From: Paragonimus westermani
Taxonomy: Eukaryota > Platyhelminthes > Trematoda > Plagiorchiida > Troglotrematidae
DNA: 64,000 nt
Reading direction: 5' to 3'
NCBI GenBank assembly: GCA_008508345.1
Contig: QNGE01000134.1
Span: 203,475-267,474, forward strand
The notes below the pieces were generated by a model. That model did no database searches and was not told the DNA's origin. It saw nothing but the letters and a program-made list of their open reading frames with translations. This document shows, piece by piece, positions 50,927-60,730 of the stretch. Made by a program: the position numbers and the translations under genes. Positions within the stretch are counted from its first letter, which is position 1. Each line of letters starts with the position of its first letter.

Positions 50927-51707
50927 TCTGATTCATTGCTCTCATCCGCGCTTTTCATATGGTTTCACTGTGGTCTTGTGCAACTTCAGACAGGTATGGT
51001 GTCGTGTAAAATGTTAGTTCATTGTACTGTTTACATTCTGCAGATCGTCCTGGTGATGAAAAGAACGAACTACGACTACAACTGGACTGTTTCGTCTACC
51101 GGCCAGAAGGATACTGTTTGTCTACCTTGAGCTGATGAAATGTCACAGTTAGGCTTCAAACCCAAATCGTGTGCGCAATGTGCTCGAAGCTTATAGGTAA
51201 CATAGGGTGTTATAGCTCTTAGATCTTCGAAAGGAGAAATTTCACGACGATTTTGTGATTGAGCTGGTTACTCAGCAAACCGTTGTCACAATTGTGACAA
51301 AGTGGCGTGTATCTATTGTGTTACATTGCCTTCTCTTGTTTTCTGGTGCACGCTGTCTGCTACCATAAAGGTACATTTGTCGAAGTTGCTTGATATTCGG
51401 CTGGGTATGGAGTAGGCGTAGCTCATTAAAGATGATTATGTGCTGACCATTGCTCGATTTTATTCACTTTTTGCTTAAGTCTTTGGTTGTAGGACATCTA
51501 GTAGGTTGCTGGCTACTACACCTGGGTAGTTGGCCACTGATAATCCTCATTTCTACACCAATGTTTTTTTTACGTCAGTGTTTAACACTAATACATGACT
51601 GCTGTACAATAGTGAGAAAAACAATAAACCGTTTAGCGGTACTAAACTGGTAGCGATGGGGTTTAGTTTATTAAAGCCTCTCTAGTTTTAAACATTCCAC
51701 GTCACCT
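50927..51707. other. Flank between the duplication and the Gypsy insertion
   Basis: Contains a possible spliced frame: 50798-50993 (acceptor ttttattttccag, donor cag|gtatgg) followed in phase by 51044-51130 ending in TGA. It shows no family similarity and may be chance. Otherwise nothing is recognised. Confidence 0.35.
51704..51707 (+). repeat. Target site duplication, left (acct)
   Basis: The four bases acct precede the LTR start TGTTG and recur at 54904-54907 directly after the 3' terminus CAACA. Four- to six-base duplications are normal for Ty3/Gypsy integration. Confidence 0.7.
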
Positions 51708-52020
51708 TGTTGTATAACAGGCAGTTTCGTTGTGAGTAGTATACTACTCACAAGTAGTGTATTACCCACAGGGGACATTCAGGAGCAAAAGGTCAAGCCC
51801 CGAACACGACGGACAAGAAGAGACTATCGAAACAGTGTGTACATGATGTGTGAGAACTTTCACCAAGGCGAATGACCACGTACTGTCACCCAATGTATGT
51901 GAGTGCATGTCCGTCGTGCAAATGAGTGTACACGTTTGTGGTTTAGTTTTTGACATGACCTATACGGAAGTTTGCGCAATAAACCAACTTGTTGGCCAAG
52001 CGTCTTTTGCGGACACAACA
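51708..52020 (+). repeat. 5' LTR of Gypsy element (313 bp)
   Basis: Starts TGTTG and ends CAACA. It contains a 24-base perfect palindrome at 51730-51753 close to its start and an AATAAA at 51978-51983 near its end. It is followed two bases later by a TGG-starting primer site. Because the matching 3' LTR is almost gone, the start rests on the TG...CA ends and the target duplication. Confidence 0.75.
51730..51753. promoter_or_regulatory. 24-bp perfect palindrome in LTR U3
   Basis: Positions 51730-51741 are the exact reverse complement of 51742-51753. It lies 22 bases from the LTR start, where U3 enhancer or factor-binding sequences sit in LTR elements. A role is inferred, not shown. Confidence 0.5.
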
Positions 52021-52022
52021 AC

Positions 52023-52040
52023 TGGTGCCGTGACGAACGC
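52023..52040 (+). promoter_or_regulatory. Primer binding site
   Basis: The sequence tggtgccgtgacgaacgc starts two bases after the LTR end; TGG is the complement of a tRNA CCA end. The exact tRNA was not identified. It differs from the TGGTGACCCC start expected for tRNA-Trp primed CsRn1 elements. Confidence 0.6.
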
Positions 52041-52044
52041 GAGG

Positions 52045-54975
52045 ATGAAGATTCCCTGGCCACAGCCGTTCGAAGATGGAGACGTCCGGACGTTCCTGGA
52101 GGACTTGGAGGACGTGGCCGAAGTGGTCGGAGTCAAGACCGACCGTGGGAAGCTGGCTGCCCTGCGGACGCTGGTGAAGGGCAGGGCGAAGGCGGTGCTG
52201 GACGCAGCGCGAAGAGGCCCTGCGAAGATGGAGTGGGCCGCTGCGAAGGAGACGCTGGTGGCTGCGTTTGACAGCCCGGCCGACCGCCAGGAGGCCATGC
52301 GGCGGTTCAAGGCGGCCAGGCTTGGACAAGGAGCGGACCCGTCCGTGTTTGCCACCACTCTGCAAGGTTTGCTGGACAGGGCTCTGCCAGGATTGGATCA
52401 AGAATCACGACGGCAGTTGTTAACGGAGCAGTTTATTGAAGGTCTCCCGATGGAGGTTCGCGACCAAGTCCGTATTGCCCATGTCGCCCGGCCGATGGAC
52501 CTTGACGATCTGGCGAAGGTGACACGGGAGTTGGCAGTAATGTCCGTGGCCTCAGTGGATTCAAACAGCAATACGGACAAGAAGACATTGGAGGTAATGC
52601 AGAAGGCAATGGAGCAACTCGCAGCGGATGTAGCTGCCCTGAAAACAGCAGCACGGAAGAACGATCAACCAGGAGGCTGCTTCATCTGTGGAAAAAAAGG
52701 ACATTGGAAGAAGGATTGCCCAATCCGGCGGTCTCAGAGGTCTAAAAATAAAGTGTTTCGTGATTGTTCTTTTTGTTGGGCGGGTCGACTAGTAATGGGA
52801 GCGATTGAGAAGGGGGCCGTACATACAAGGGTTGAAGTTGATGGAGAGGTAGAACAGTGTTTAGTCGATACAGGGGCAGCTATTTCGTTGATTGCTCGTG
52901 CCGAAAAGCAAAACCTAGAACCGACATCCATGATGATCAAGACGGTTGGAGGTCATAGTCTACTGGTTGACGGTGTGAAAGAATGTGGGGTACGTATCGG
53001 CGGCCATATCGTAAAGCACCGTTTCATTGTGTCCCCAGAAACCAGGCAAACGATACTCGGAGCCGATTTCCTCGCTGCAACAGATGCCGTGATTGACTTG
53101 AAGCTCAAGAAGTTGTCAACCAAGTATGGCTCCCTGACGCTCATAGGACAGCGAAAGGATAGCGTCAACCAAGTACGCAAGGTTAAAACCCCCAGTTGCA
53201 CAGCCCCCCTGCTCCAGTCCACGGTCGAGAAATACGCGGAAGTATTTACGACTGACGATGATCCGTACGGATTTTGCAACTGGATTGCCCATGAAATACC
53301 AACAACCGGAACATTTCGACCTCACGGGCCCCGCAGGATACCGGTTCATCTTGAGGAGGAATTGAGGAGACAAATACAGAACATGCTGAGCGAGGATGTT
53401 ATCGAAGAAGCCAACAGTCCGTACAACTCGCCTGTTCTCCTGGTGAAGAAGTCCAACGGGAAGTACCGCTTTTGTGTGGATTTTAGACGGCTGAATGAGG
53501 TAACACAGAATACAGTCGTACCAATACCGTCCGTCGCTGATATTTTTGACAAGCTACAGCAGGCGAAATTGTTCACAGTTTTGGACTTACGCTCCGGATA
53601 CTGGCAAGTACCAATTAAACCCACAGATCGTGAGAAGACCGCATTCACGGTAGGCGAAAAACAGTATCAGTTCAAGCGCATGCCGTTTGGCCTATCCGGG
53701 GCACCTTTCACATTTCGGCGCCTGATGGTTCAGCTGGTAAAACGACTGGATAATGTGGCGGTATACGGAGATGATATCGTAATATACAGCAACACGGAAT
53801 CGGAACATGCTGCCCATATAGATGCTGTCTTGAATCGCATTAAGAACTCAGGACTGCGGATCAATGCTGATAAGTCACAGCTCGGACGATCATCGGTGGT
53901 GTTACTGGGACACAAGGTGGGTCAAGGCGAAATCAAGCCTCTCCCGGAGAAAATACTGACAATTAGAGAAGCCATGGCTCCGAATTCCAAACGAACCCTG
54001 AGACAATTTTTGGGTCAAGCGGGGTACTACAGTCGGTTCGTGAAAAATTTTCACTCCATTGCATTGCCATTGTACGAACTCCTTCGAAAAGACAAGAAAT
54101 TTGAATGGACCGACGATGCCCAGAGGGCGTTCAAGCGAGTGCAACAAGCGATGAACGAGCAACAACTGACGTTGAAACTACCGAACACAAAAGAAACGTT
54201 CATCGTAGCAACAGATGCCAGTGACCGTGGCATTGGGGCAGTACTCAAGCAAAAGGAAGGAGTAATCGAGTATGCCAGCAGAGTCCTGACTCCAACGGAG
54301 CAGAAATATTCGACTATTGAAAAGGAATGTTTGGCAATCGTCTGGGCACTGGACAAGTGGAGGCCATACCTGTTGGGTCAACAGTTCCACGTGGAGACGG
54401 ATCACAAACCCCTGGAATGGATCATGACTGCGAGGGACCCGAGAGGCAAATTAGCCCGATGGGCATTACGTTTACAGGAATATGACTTCACGATCAACCA
54501 TGTGCCTGGTTTGAGCAATTGCGTCGCGGATTTTCTTTCTCGACCACAAGTAGACGACGAACTCCCCAAAGTGACCGTTGGAGTCAACGGCTTAATAATG
54601 GAGCAGGACCCACAAACGCTAGTACGCCTACAACGTCAAGATAAGGTCCTCCGGAAAGTGATTGAAGCTCTGGCAAGAGGCGTGAGAATCCCCACAAATA
54701 CTAAGGATGAGGAGCTGAAAATAATCGCATCCCAATGGAAAAGAGTTGGCTTAAACAGTGCAGGCGTATTGACATGGCAGCGTGGCGTTGGGCACCCGTG
54801 CGTGGTAGTCATCCCGAGACAACTGAGGAGGAAAGTGGTGGCAGACTGCCATGAAATGGCACACACCGGATGCACTAGCCAAGCGTCTTTTGCAGACACA
54901 ACAACCTTACTACAAACTAGAAAATGGGTTACAAATGAGAAAGGGATGGTTTTATGTGAGGCACTACATTTGTAA
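52045..54975 (+). CDS. Gag-pol polyprotein (gag, protease, RT, RNase H; integrase truncated)
   Basis: Start chosen at 52045 (MKIPWPQPFEDGDVR), 24 bases after the LTR; the frame is open back to 51850 but that part is LTR. Gag capsid-like region ~52045-52660, Cys-Cys-His-Cys knuckle CFICGKKGHWKKDC at 52678-52719, aspartic protease DTGA at 52867-52878, RT with FCVDFRRLNE, FTVLDLRSGYWQ and YGDD at 53764-53775, RNase H (ATDASDRGIGAVL, first Asp 54214-54216; IEKECLAIVWAL; ETDHKPLEW). After VVIPRQLRRKVV comes the first part of the integrase H2C2 finger (CHEMAHTG), then the frame runs into the LTR remnant and on to a stop at 54975. Gag and pol are fused without frameshift. The gag portion is visibly more G+C rich than its surroundings. 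Confidence 0.9.
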   Translation: MKIPWPQPFEDGDVRTFLEDLEDVAEVVGVKTDRGKLAALRTLVKGRAKAVLDAARRGPAKMEWAAAKETLVAAFDSPADRQEAMRRFKAARLGQGADPSVFATTLQGLLDRALPGLDQESRRQLLTEQFIEGLPMEVRDQVRIAHVARPMDLDDLAKVTRELAVMSVASVDSNSNTDKKTLEVMQKAMEQLAADVAALKTAARKNDQPGGCFICGKKGHWKKDCPIRRSQRSKNKVFRDCSFCWAGRLVMGAIEKGAVHTRVEVDGEVEQCLVDTGAAISLIARAEKQNLEPTSMMIKTVGGHSLLVDGVKECGVRIGGHIVKHRFIVSPETRQTILGADFLAATDAVIDLKLKKLSTKYGSLTLIGQRKDSVNQVRKVKTPSCTAPLLQSTVEKYAEVFTTDDDPYGFCNWIAHEIPTTGTFRPHGPRRIPVHLEEELRRQIQNMLSEDVIEEANSPYNSPVLLVKKSNGKYRFCVDFRRLNEVTQNTVVPIPSVADIFDKLQQAKLFTVLDLRSGYWQVPIKPTDREKTAFTVGEKQYQFKRMPFGLSGAPFTFRRLMVQLVKRLDNVAVYGDDIVIYSNTESEHAAHIDAVLNRIKNSGLRINADKSQLGRSSVVLLGHKVGQGEIKPLPEKILTIREAMAPNSKRTLRQFLGQAGYYSRFVKNFHSIALPLYELLRKDKKFEWTDDAQRAFKRVQQAMNEQQLTLKLPNTKETFIVATDASDRGIGAVLKQKEGVIEYASRVLTPTEQKYSTIEKECLAIVWALDKWRPYLLGQQFHVETDHKPLEWIMTARDPRGKLARWALRLQEYDFTINHVPGLSNCVADFLSRPQVDDELPKVTVGVNGLIMEQDPQTLVRLQRQDKVLRKVIEALARGVRIPTNTKDEELKIIASQWKRVGLNSAGVLTWQRGVGHPCVVVIPRQLRRKVVADCHEMAHTGCTSQASFADTTTLLQTRKWVTNEKGMVLCEALHL
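54878..54903 (+). repeat. Residual 3' LTR end (26 bp)
   Basis: Matches 51995-52020 at 25 of 26 positions and ends in CAACA followed by the target duplication. All other 3' LTR sequence is deleted. Confidence 0.8.
54904..54907 (+). repeat. Target site duplication, right (acct)
   Basis: Pairs with 51704-51707. Confidence 0.7.
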
Positions 54976-57900
54976 CTTTCACCGCTCCGTTTTATTATTT
55001 GTTATTACTCAGTCAAACGACAACCCTGCACCACACCACTCTATTGGGTGCCATGTCCCCTCATGTTTCTTCATTAATGTCAAATACAATGGATACTATG
55101 TGCCTGTACATACCGAAATCGAGGCCTTATAAATATTCTGTATGATACTATACATACGAGCGCGAGTCGATAGTCCGATTTTCCTTTCAGACAACTAAAT
55201 GTCAGACGTTAGTGCTGCGTTCGTTTTATTTGTGGGTATCCCGTGACGAAAGTGTATGGTCATCGACTACTGCACGGATAATTTTATTGCAACATGCTGT
55301 GGGGCACCCATTGTTTACTTTTAAATAGATTATTTGTACACGTTCGGATGTTGCGCACTAGGTGTACTTTTTCTCAGTTTGTTAACAGTTACAAGCGCTT
55401 ACTGGTAAAATCCCACTGCTATCCGACGGCTGTGAAACAAATTGTAGTTAAATTTGCAAAACAGCTATTCGTATGGCAAGATGTACAACGTTAACAAGAC
55501 AGAGAAAACTCGCCTGACTTACACAGCAAACAACTTTTTCTGACAGAAATGTCAGTGCCATTAGCTAAAGATGTTTAATGCGTTAGACTCGGCTTGCTGA
55601 CCTACGTTTCAGTGTGTGTGACTAGCGGTCTCAGCAGTTTCTGGACTTCTGTCGTGTAGAGGTACCGTATGTCAACCTGTATATCAGTTTGTTCATCGCC
55701 ATGTGCCAATTAAGTCATTCTTTCTAGTTGCCCAGTATGAAATTCCTGAAATGCTTATGCAACTTCACTTAAGGCAAGTAGCGTGCACAGGCATTTGAGC
55801 AGGCCGAATAGTGTGACATTTGAGTTGAGCTGATGACCGGTATAAACACGGGTGCAATGAAAGTGACCATTTTTTCCGAGTATTTCTGGCTGGTTGCTTT
55901 AGTGTCATTCATATTGCTATAGGCATCAGCATTCAGAGGCGGGTGAGAACCCCGTCTGGCGTTCCGCTTAGGGGATTCAGAGAACAGGGTTTGTGTTTGT
56001 GTGACGCTAGTTAACTACCCATCATCAGAGTCTTTAGAAAATGTATTCATCGCTAACCAGGGTGTGTAATTATACGCTAGGTCTAGTGTCTTGACTAATC
56101 GGTGATAGAATTTAGATTACATGACTCGATATCAAATTTTGCATAATAGCCCTTCCAGATCGCTATTTTACTGGTCGCGGAGTTTTGGGCAGCCTGAAAT
56201 TACATACTGTTCAGTGGAACTCCGTTCTTTAGGTGGGGCGTTTTTAGTGGTTAGAGCTTTTCAACTGCTGCAACAGAGCCCTGCCGAATCTCAGGTTTGA
56301 GCTTCATGGAATCGCCCGAACGAAGAACCTCAAGATTTTGGCTACTCTGCGCGTGGAGGTGGATGATTGATGGTGGTGAGGCTCGGCTAATCCTCTCTGA
56401 CTTAGCGCCAAAAGCAGTGGACGCGTGTGATATTACGTCAGTTTCACTTGTGTTGCAAACTGTGTAAAACCGGTAGGTCAGGTGATTTGGCATTCACGTT
56501 GTATAGGATTTGAACGTTTCTGTCTAGAATCGTGCCTACTGTGCACAGTAATAAACCAGAAAAACCGACTGGTGGACAACGACGTTGATTGCTAGAAGAC
56601 CGGATAAGTAGGCTGTAAACAAAACACGTCAGACCAGCAGCCATCGACTGGAAATTGTAATTGTGGGTGTGACCTTGGACGATCGAACTAACGAGAAAAT
56701 ACACACATGCAATCAAACAATGCCAATTGTGTCAACAATCAAAATGGTTGAGATAAGTGGCAAACTAAGTGTGTCTCTACAATGTTGCTAATCGAGGTGT
56801 TATCCACACGACTAGCAGCTTGTCAAGTAGTGCTACAACAGAGGAGGACAATGTGAATGTTGTCTAACTCACCTGATGTTGACATTTATCACGATACCAG
56901 GCTTGATTAGTGGTCAACAATAAGAACGTGTATCACACAAAAAACTGCACAGTGGGGTCACTCTCGAGAATGAAAAATACACGTGATCCACGGTTAGTTT
57001 ATTTTGTAGGGACTGCAATAAATAATATTTTTATAGTTACAGTCTTCTGTACCTTTTGATCCTGTTGGTTTTTTCACACACTTTTGTTTTAGTTGGGCTA
57101 CACATTATGTAACATTACTCCAGGGGCTAAACACAACTCGCTACGTGCCTCGCTAGCTTGACGTGATTCTATGTAGGCTCTGTATTCTAGGGTTGATAGT
57201 AATATAGGCGCTGAATTTTCGTTATTCATTGTCGATCGGTTTGCGATAGTGAACACTGACTGGGTATTAATCAGTTGTATCACTTCCGAAGCATGGAGAC
57301 TTCACTGGGCAATCTGCAGTATTACGTGCAAAATAGTTCCAAAACTCAGAGTTGCATATTGTACCTAGGTTAGTAAAAAATCTAGCATGCTATATGCCGT
57401 CCGATTATTTGTCTGCATGTCATGTGACTGTGGCACCAACCTGAAAGACACACGTGTCACATTCTTTCGGTTTACTCGCCCGTCGACTGCCTGTCTCTAG
57501 CCTCTCTAGCTAATTCGCGCCTTGGTGCCGTTTATAGCGCTATCAAAGACCACTTGTACATTTCGTCGAATAAAGATTTGGTCTCTCCTCTCAACGGCCC
57601 TTTATTTTTCACGTCTGATAATTTCGTACCTGGTGAAAAAACGACTTAATGCGTCGAGCACTAACTTGGTAACCCTGATTAAACTGGTGCGCCCGTTTGG
57701 ATAATTGTTGTTTTCAACAGGTATGTGTAGTAAGATCACCTTTGTAGCTACCCCATTTGTTTGTTGTTAAATGCGTTGAAGTTACAGTTACCATTTGTAC
57801 TCTTTCCCCTCCCCACATTTTGTATGCGGCTAAACGTTTGTTTAAACGTGTGTGGTTACCCGCATGTCATCGCGGACTCGAACGTTCTGCTTCGGTGCCT

Positions 57901-58843
57901 GCTCGCTTGACGTTTTCCTGTACTAATGTTTCCTCTCGCTCTCGTCAATTTCACGTGTCGGCAACACATATTTTGTCTACTCTGCGTTGTTCGTAACTGA
58001 CCGGCCGTAGCCCGTCTGAACTGTATACTGCTGAAATTTATCCGCAGGGAGTATATGCTGTAGCTAGTTCACCGTAAATATGTGGGTTTGGAATATCTTA
58101 GGAGTAATTGTGGACGGAATATTTAGGAAAGTATGAATTATGCCTATTGTAATGTGAGAATTCGTTTGTTTTGATGCGCAAACGATGTTTATCAAGGACG
58201 CCAAGGATTTGCGCTAAATTAACAGCGAAATATGCTGACGAGAGAGCTGAAGTTTTGCTATCTGGTTGATAGAGGGACTAAGGAACCAACGATTAATAGG
58301 CATGCACCGTATAACTCGTAAGCCATTCTTTGAAAGACGTTTCATTCGATATTCCTTGAAATAGGTGCTGAGAGTTTATAAGTTTAGTTAATAATGATCA
58401 TCCTCACGTGCGATGGGAAACCACTGAAAATTAGAGGCGTCGTGGGTAGGTGGATGAGGCCGCAGCTGATGACTTCTGAACATAATGCGGGCGAAACCCG
58501 GCGTGATCTGCTTAGAGTAGATATTGCTCACCGAAATCGGCGTAAGCTGCTTTGGCCTTAAGGTAACCGGAAAATATGTAACATTTTTCAGTCACCTAAT
58601 CACCGAGAAGATGTAATATCACTTGTCTTCTGGAAAGCAAAGCAATTCAAAGAGAAGTGAGGTACTGTACTGCATGAAACCATTCGGGGTTAACAGTTTG
58701 ACGGTCAGCCTACGTGCACCCTATAGTCACGTCGTCAGAAATCAAGAAGGCTGCATGCTTTCTCTGTCGCTTCAGTAGAAGTCCTCCTCTTGCTGTGCAT
58801 GCTGGTCTACAGTTAAACCGTATGTAACATGTTAAGTGGGGTA
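54908..58843. other. Intergenic stretch
   Basis: No gene recognised. Open frames are short and without motif. An AATAAA-containing stretch at ~57515-57600 with a preceding ggtgccgtt could be an LTR trace, but this is weak. Confidence 0.4.
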
Positions 58844-59230
58844 TCACTTACGTTTGCGGGTGACGTCTGTGCTGTCATTTGCGAACACTTCCACCTGGAC
58901 CCGCTTACTTTGGGGAACAACGCGAAACTCATCTTCAGATGTATCATCAATGAATAATGGAGCTGCAGACGGTCTGTGTTTTCGTTTCAACGTCGGAGTT
59001 GGTACCGTGTTTGAGGTCGATGCAACTGAACATGCATAGTTAATGATACCATAACTTACCTGGCGAAGGAGGTTGTAACTGCCCTGTGCAGAAGGGGCAG
59101 TGTGATATGTCAGCATCATTCATGCACTCCATATGGAAAAATAACTGGTCCTTATCGCACCGATAACCATTCGTATTAACGGGGTTACCATAATATCCAC
59201 AGGGCACCCCCGTGTGAACATTCTTCTCCC
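58844..59230 (-). pseudogene. MULE C-terminal Cys/His finger and basic tail
   Basis: In one minus frame, 59230-59060 reads CNAKQPRWEKN...VPCGYYG...GYRCDK...FFHMECMNDADISHCPFC, a Cys/His-rich module resembling a RING/PHD-type finger with an incomplete first pair. A 34-nt intron (59026-59059, gtaagt...ttcag) then joins it in phase to VASTSNTVPTPTLKRKHRPS and an acidic/basic end (DDTSEDEF...TRKRK, TGA). The connection to the SWIM exon upstream was not resolved. Confidence 0.65.
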
Positions 59231-59303
59231 ACCTTGGCTGTTTTGCATTGCACGACGGAAGAAGAGGGAAGTCTGTGTGTGGTAAGGCCGCCTTAGCTGT
59301 TTA

Positions 59304-59815
59304 AATGGACTGGTGCGTAAAAGCTATGATAGCCTTGAAACCGCGGCTTCCTGTCCGGGGGTTCACATCGTGCAGCTTGGCTAACCCGTGATGCAACATT
59401 TTGCAATCCATTTGAAATGTATCGCTGCCGGCGACCGCCACCACTCGGCGGAACATACTACTTTTGTGTAGATTGTATCCAGCGAGCCATCGTCGATGGA
59501 CTGGGAAGCGACCTAGAGCAAATGCGGTCATAGTTAACAACAACGTACTGTATGGATAGAAGTGCTTCTTGAATACGGACGGCATATAAATACAAGGTAA
59601 CCACATGTACTTATAGAAACTGCACTCGCACGTGCCATCACTGATGTTTACTGTATAACGTGTGCCCTCGTGACTATCTCGAAGCTACCAAATAATGTTA
59701 AACAAAGTACGATTACCTTGAACTCGTCCCACCGTTCGAAGTGCAGCAGGGGGGTACACCCCTTGAGATGCTTCAACACCAACTGACTGGCAATGTTGTC
59801 AGCCGAGAAAGTATA
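59304..59815 (-). pseudogene. MULE SWIM zinc-finger region
   Basis: After EYTFSADNIASQLVLKHL (59800-59740) and a 32-nt intron (59685-59716) the frame reads YTVNISDGTCECSFYKYMWL then PCIYMPSVFKKHF. C-x-C...P-C-x is the SWIM finger, but the last ligand is Tyr instead of the usual His. Further on GRFPVHRRWLAGYNL follows, as in other MULEs. The frame closes at TAA 59301-59303. Confidence 0.75.
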
Positions 59816-59884
59816 TTCTTAACGTACACGTCTACGCTGACCACCTCCCAACGGTCGCAACCGTAAGTGCACTGCATCTCAAAC

Positions 59885-60702
59885 TACCGCATTAGCCACT
59901 CGCTGTGGGACCAAATTTTACCAATGGCCGTGGCTAGGTGATCTCTGGGATGAGTGCGCTTCTTCAGTCGCCCATTTGCATTCTCCAGACGGTTGTTTGT
60001 TCGATTTCCGAAATGAACAACATCCGACTGTGCATGGATGGCCCACTTCGGCTTTATATACAGCCAATTGCACAAGAGATAGTTCATTAAGCTGGGGGTC
60101 TGTTCGCCGGATTATTGCAACATCCCGGTTGAACCTGAGAAATGAATAGACAAAGGTGATCACTCACTCTTCAGAGTTGTTGCAAGTAACCATGCGGTGA
60201 AACAAATACCGGCTTCTGAATGAATTCGTCTGGGTGGTGATTATAAGGTTTATTACAACAACAGCATTCCGAACATGGAAGTAACATAACGTAATGTCGC
60301 ACCCAAAGACTACTCGTGCTGCTCGCATTTGGGCCGCCATTTTATCCATCACAAACGTTCTGACACGTATGTGTTCCCCCATAACCTCCCGGAATGTCTC
60401 GAACAAATGACGCAGGGATGCGTATTTCTCACTTCGTACATAGGCGTACATCAAGGTTCGTCCATGGCCCATACCGCCTCTAACGAGGAACTGATACAGC
60501 TTTAGACTACAGCGGCCAATGCGGAGTAATGGAGGACCTACTTGTGGCGGTTGGTCCCATGAGTGGCATCGACGTTTACCACGTCAGGAAACCGTCTGAA
60601 TAACTGCACTTGCTCTCTGCGTGTACCTATTGTTGTCGTCTCTGATGACACGCAGCACGCCGTTTTTCTCCATGTGATCCAGGATTTGTGGCAGATTTTC
60701 TG
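59885..60702 (-). pseudogene. MULE DDE catalytic core
   Basis: Exons at 60702-60542, 60506-60263, 60229-60168 and 60134-59885. The three acidic residues expected for the transposase are all present: Asp in NVDATHGTN, Asp in VMDKMAAQ and Glu in NRLENANGR; CYFHVRNA is the usual C/D-x-x-H element between them. A two-base deletion (or equivalent) within a GAGA run near 60615 and another shift near 60080 break the frame, and the segment ends in a TAG at 59885. Confidence 0.78.
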
Positions 60703-60730
60703 CTACATTAGTGCACACTAACCCAATTAC

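Larger units (their letters stand above)
51708..54903 (+). mobile_element. Ty3/Gypsy LTR retrotransposon, internally deleted at 3' end
   Basis: Bounded by TGTTG...CAACA termini and a 4-bp target duplication. Order: 5' LTR 51708-52020, primer binding site from ~52023, one open gag-pol frame from 52045, then an abrupt join at ~54877 to the last 26 bases of the LTR (54878-54903 versus 51995-52020, one mismatch). Most of integrase, the polypurine tract and ~290 bases of the 3' LTR are missing. As both outer ends and the target duplication are intact, the deletion happened after integration (or is an assembly collapse between LTR-end sequences). The frame is otherwise unbroken over 1000 codons, so the insertion is young. 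Confidence 0.88.

Noticed and set aside
51860..54900. Several minus-strand frames under the Gypsy polyprotein
   Set aside because: Shadows of the strong plus-strand gag-pol frame; no motifs.
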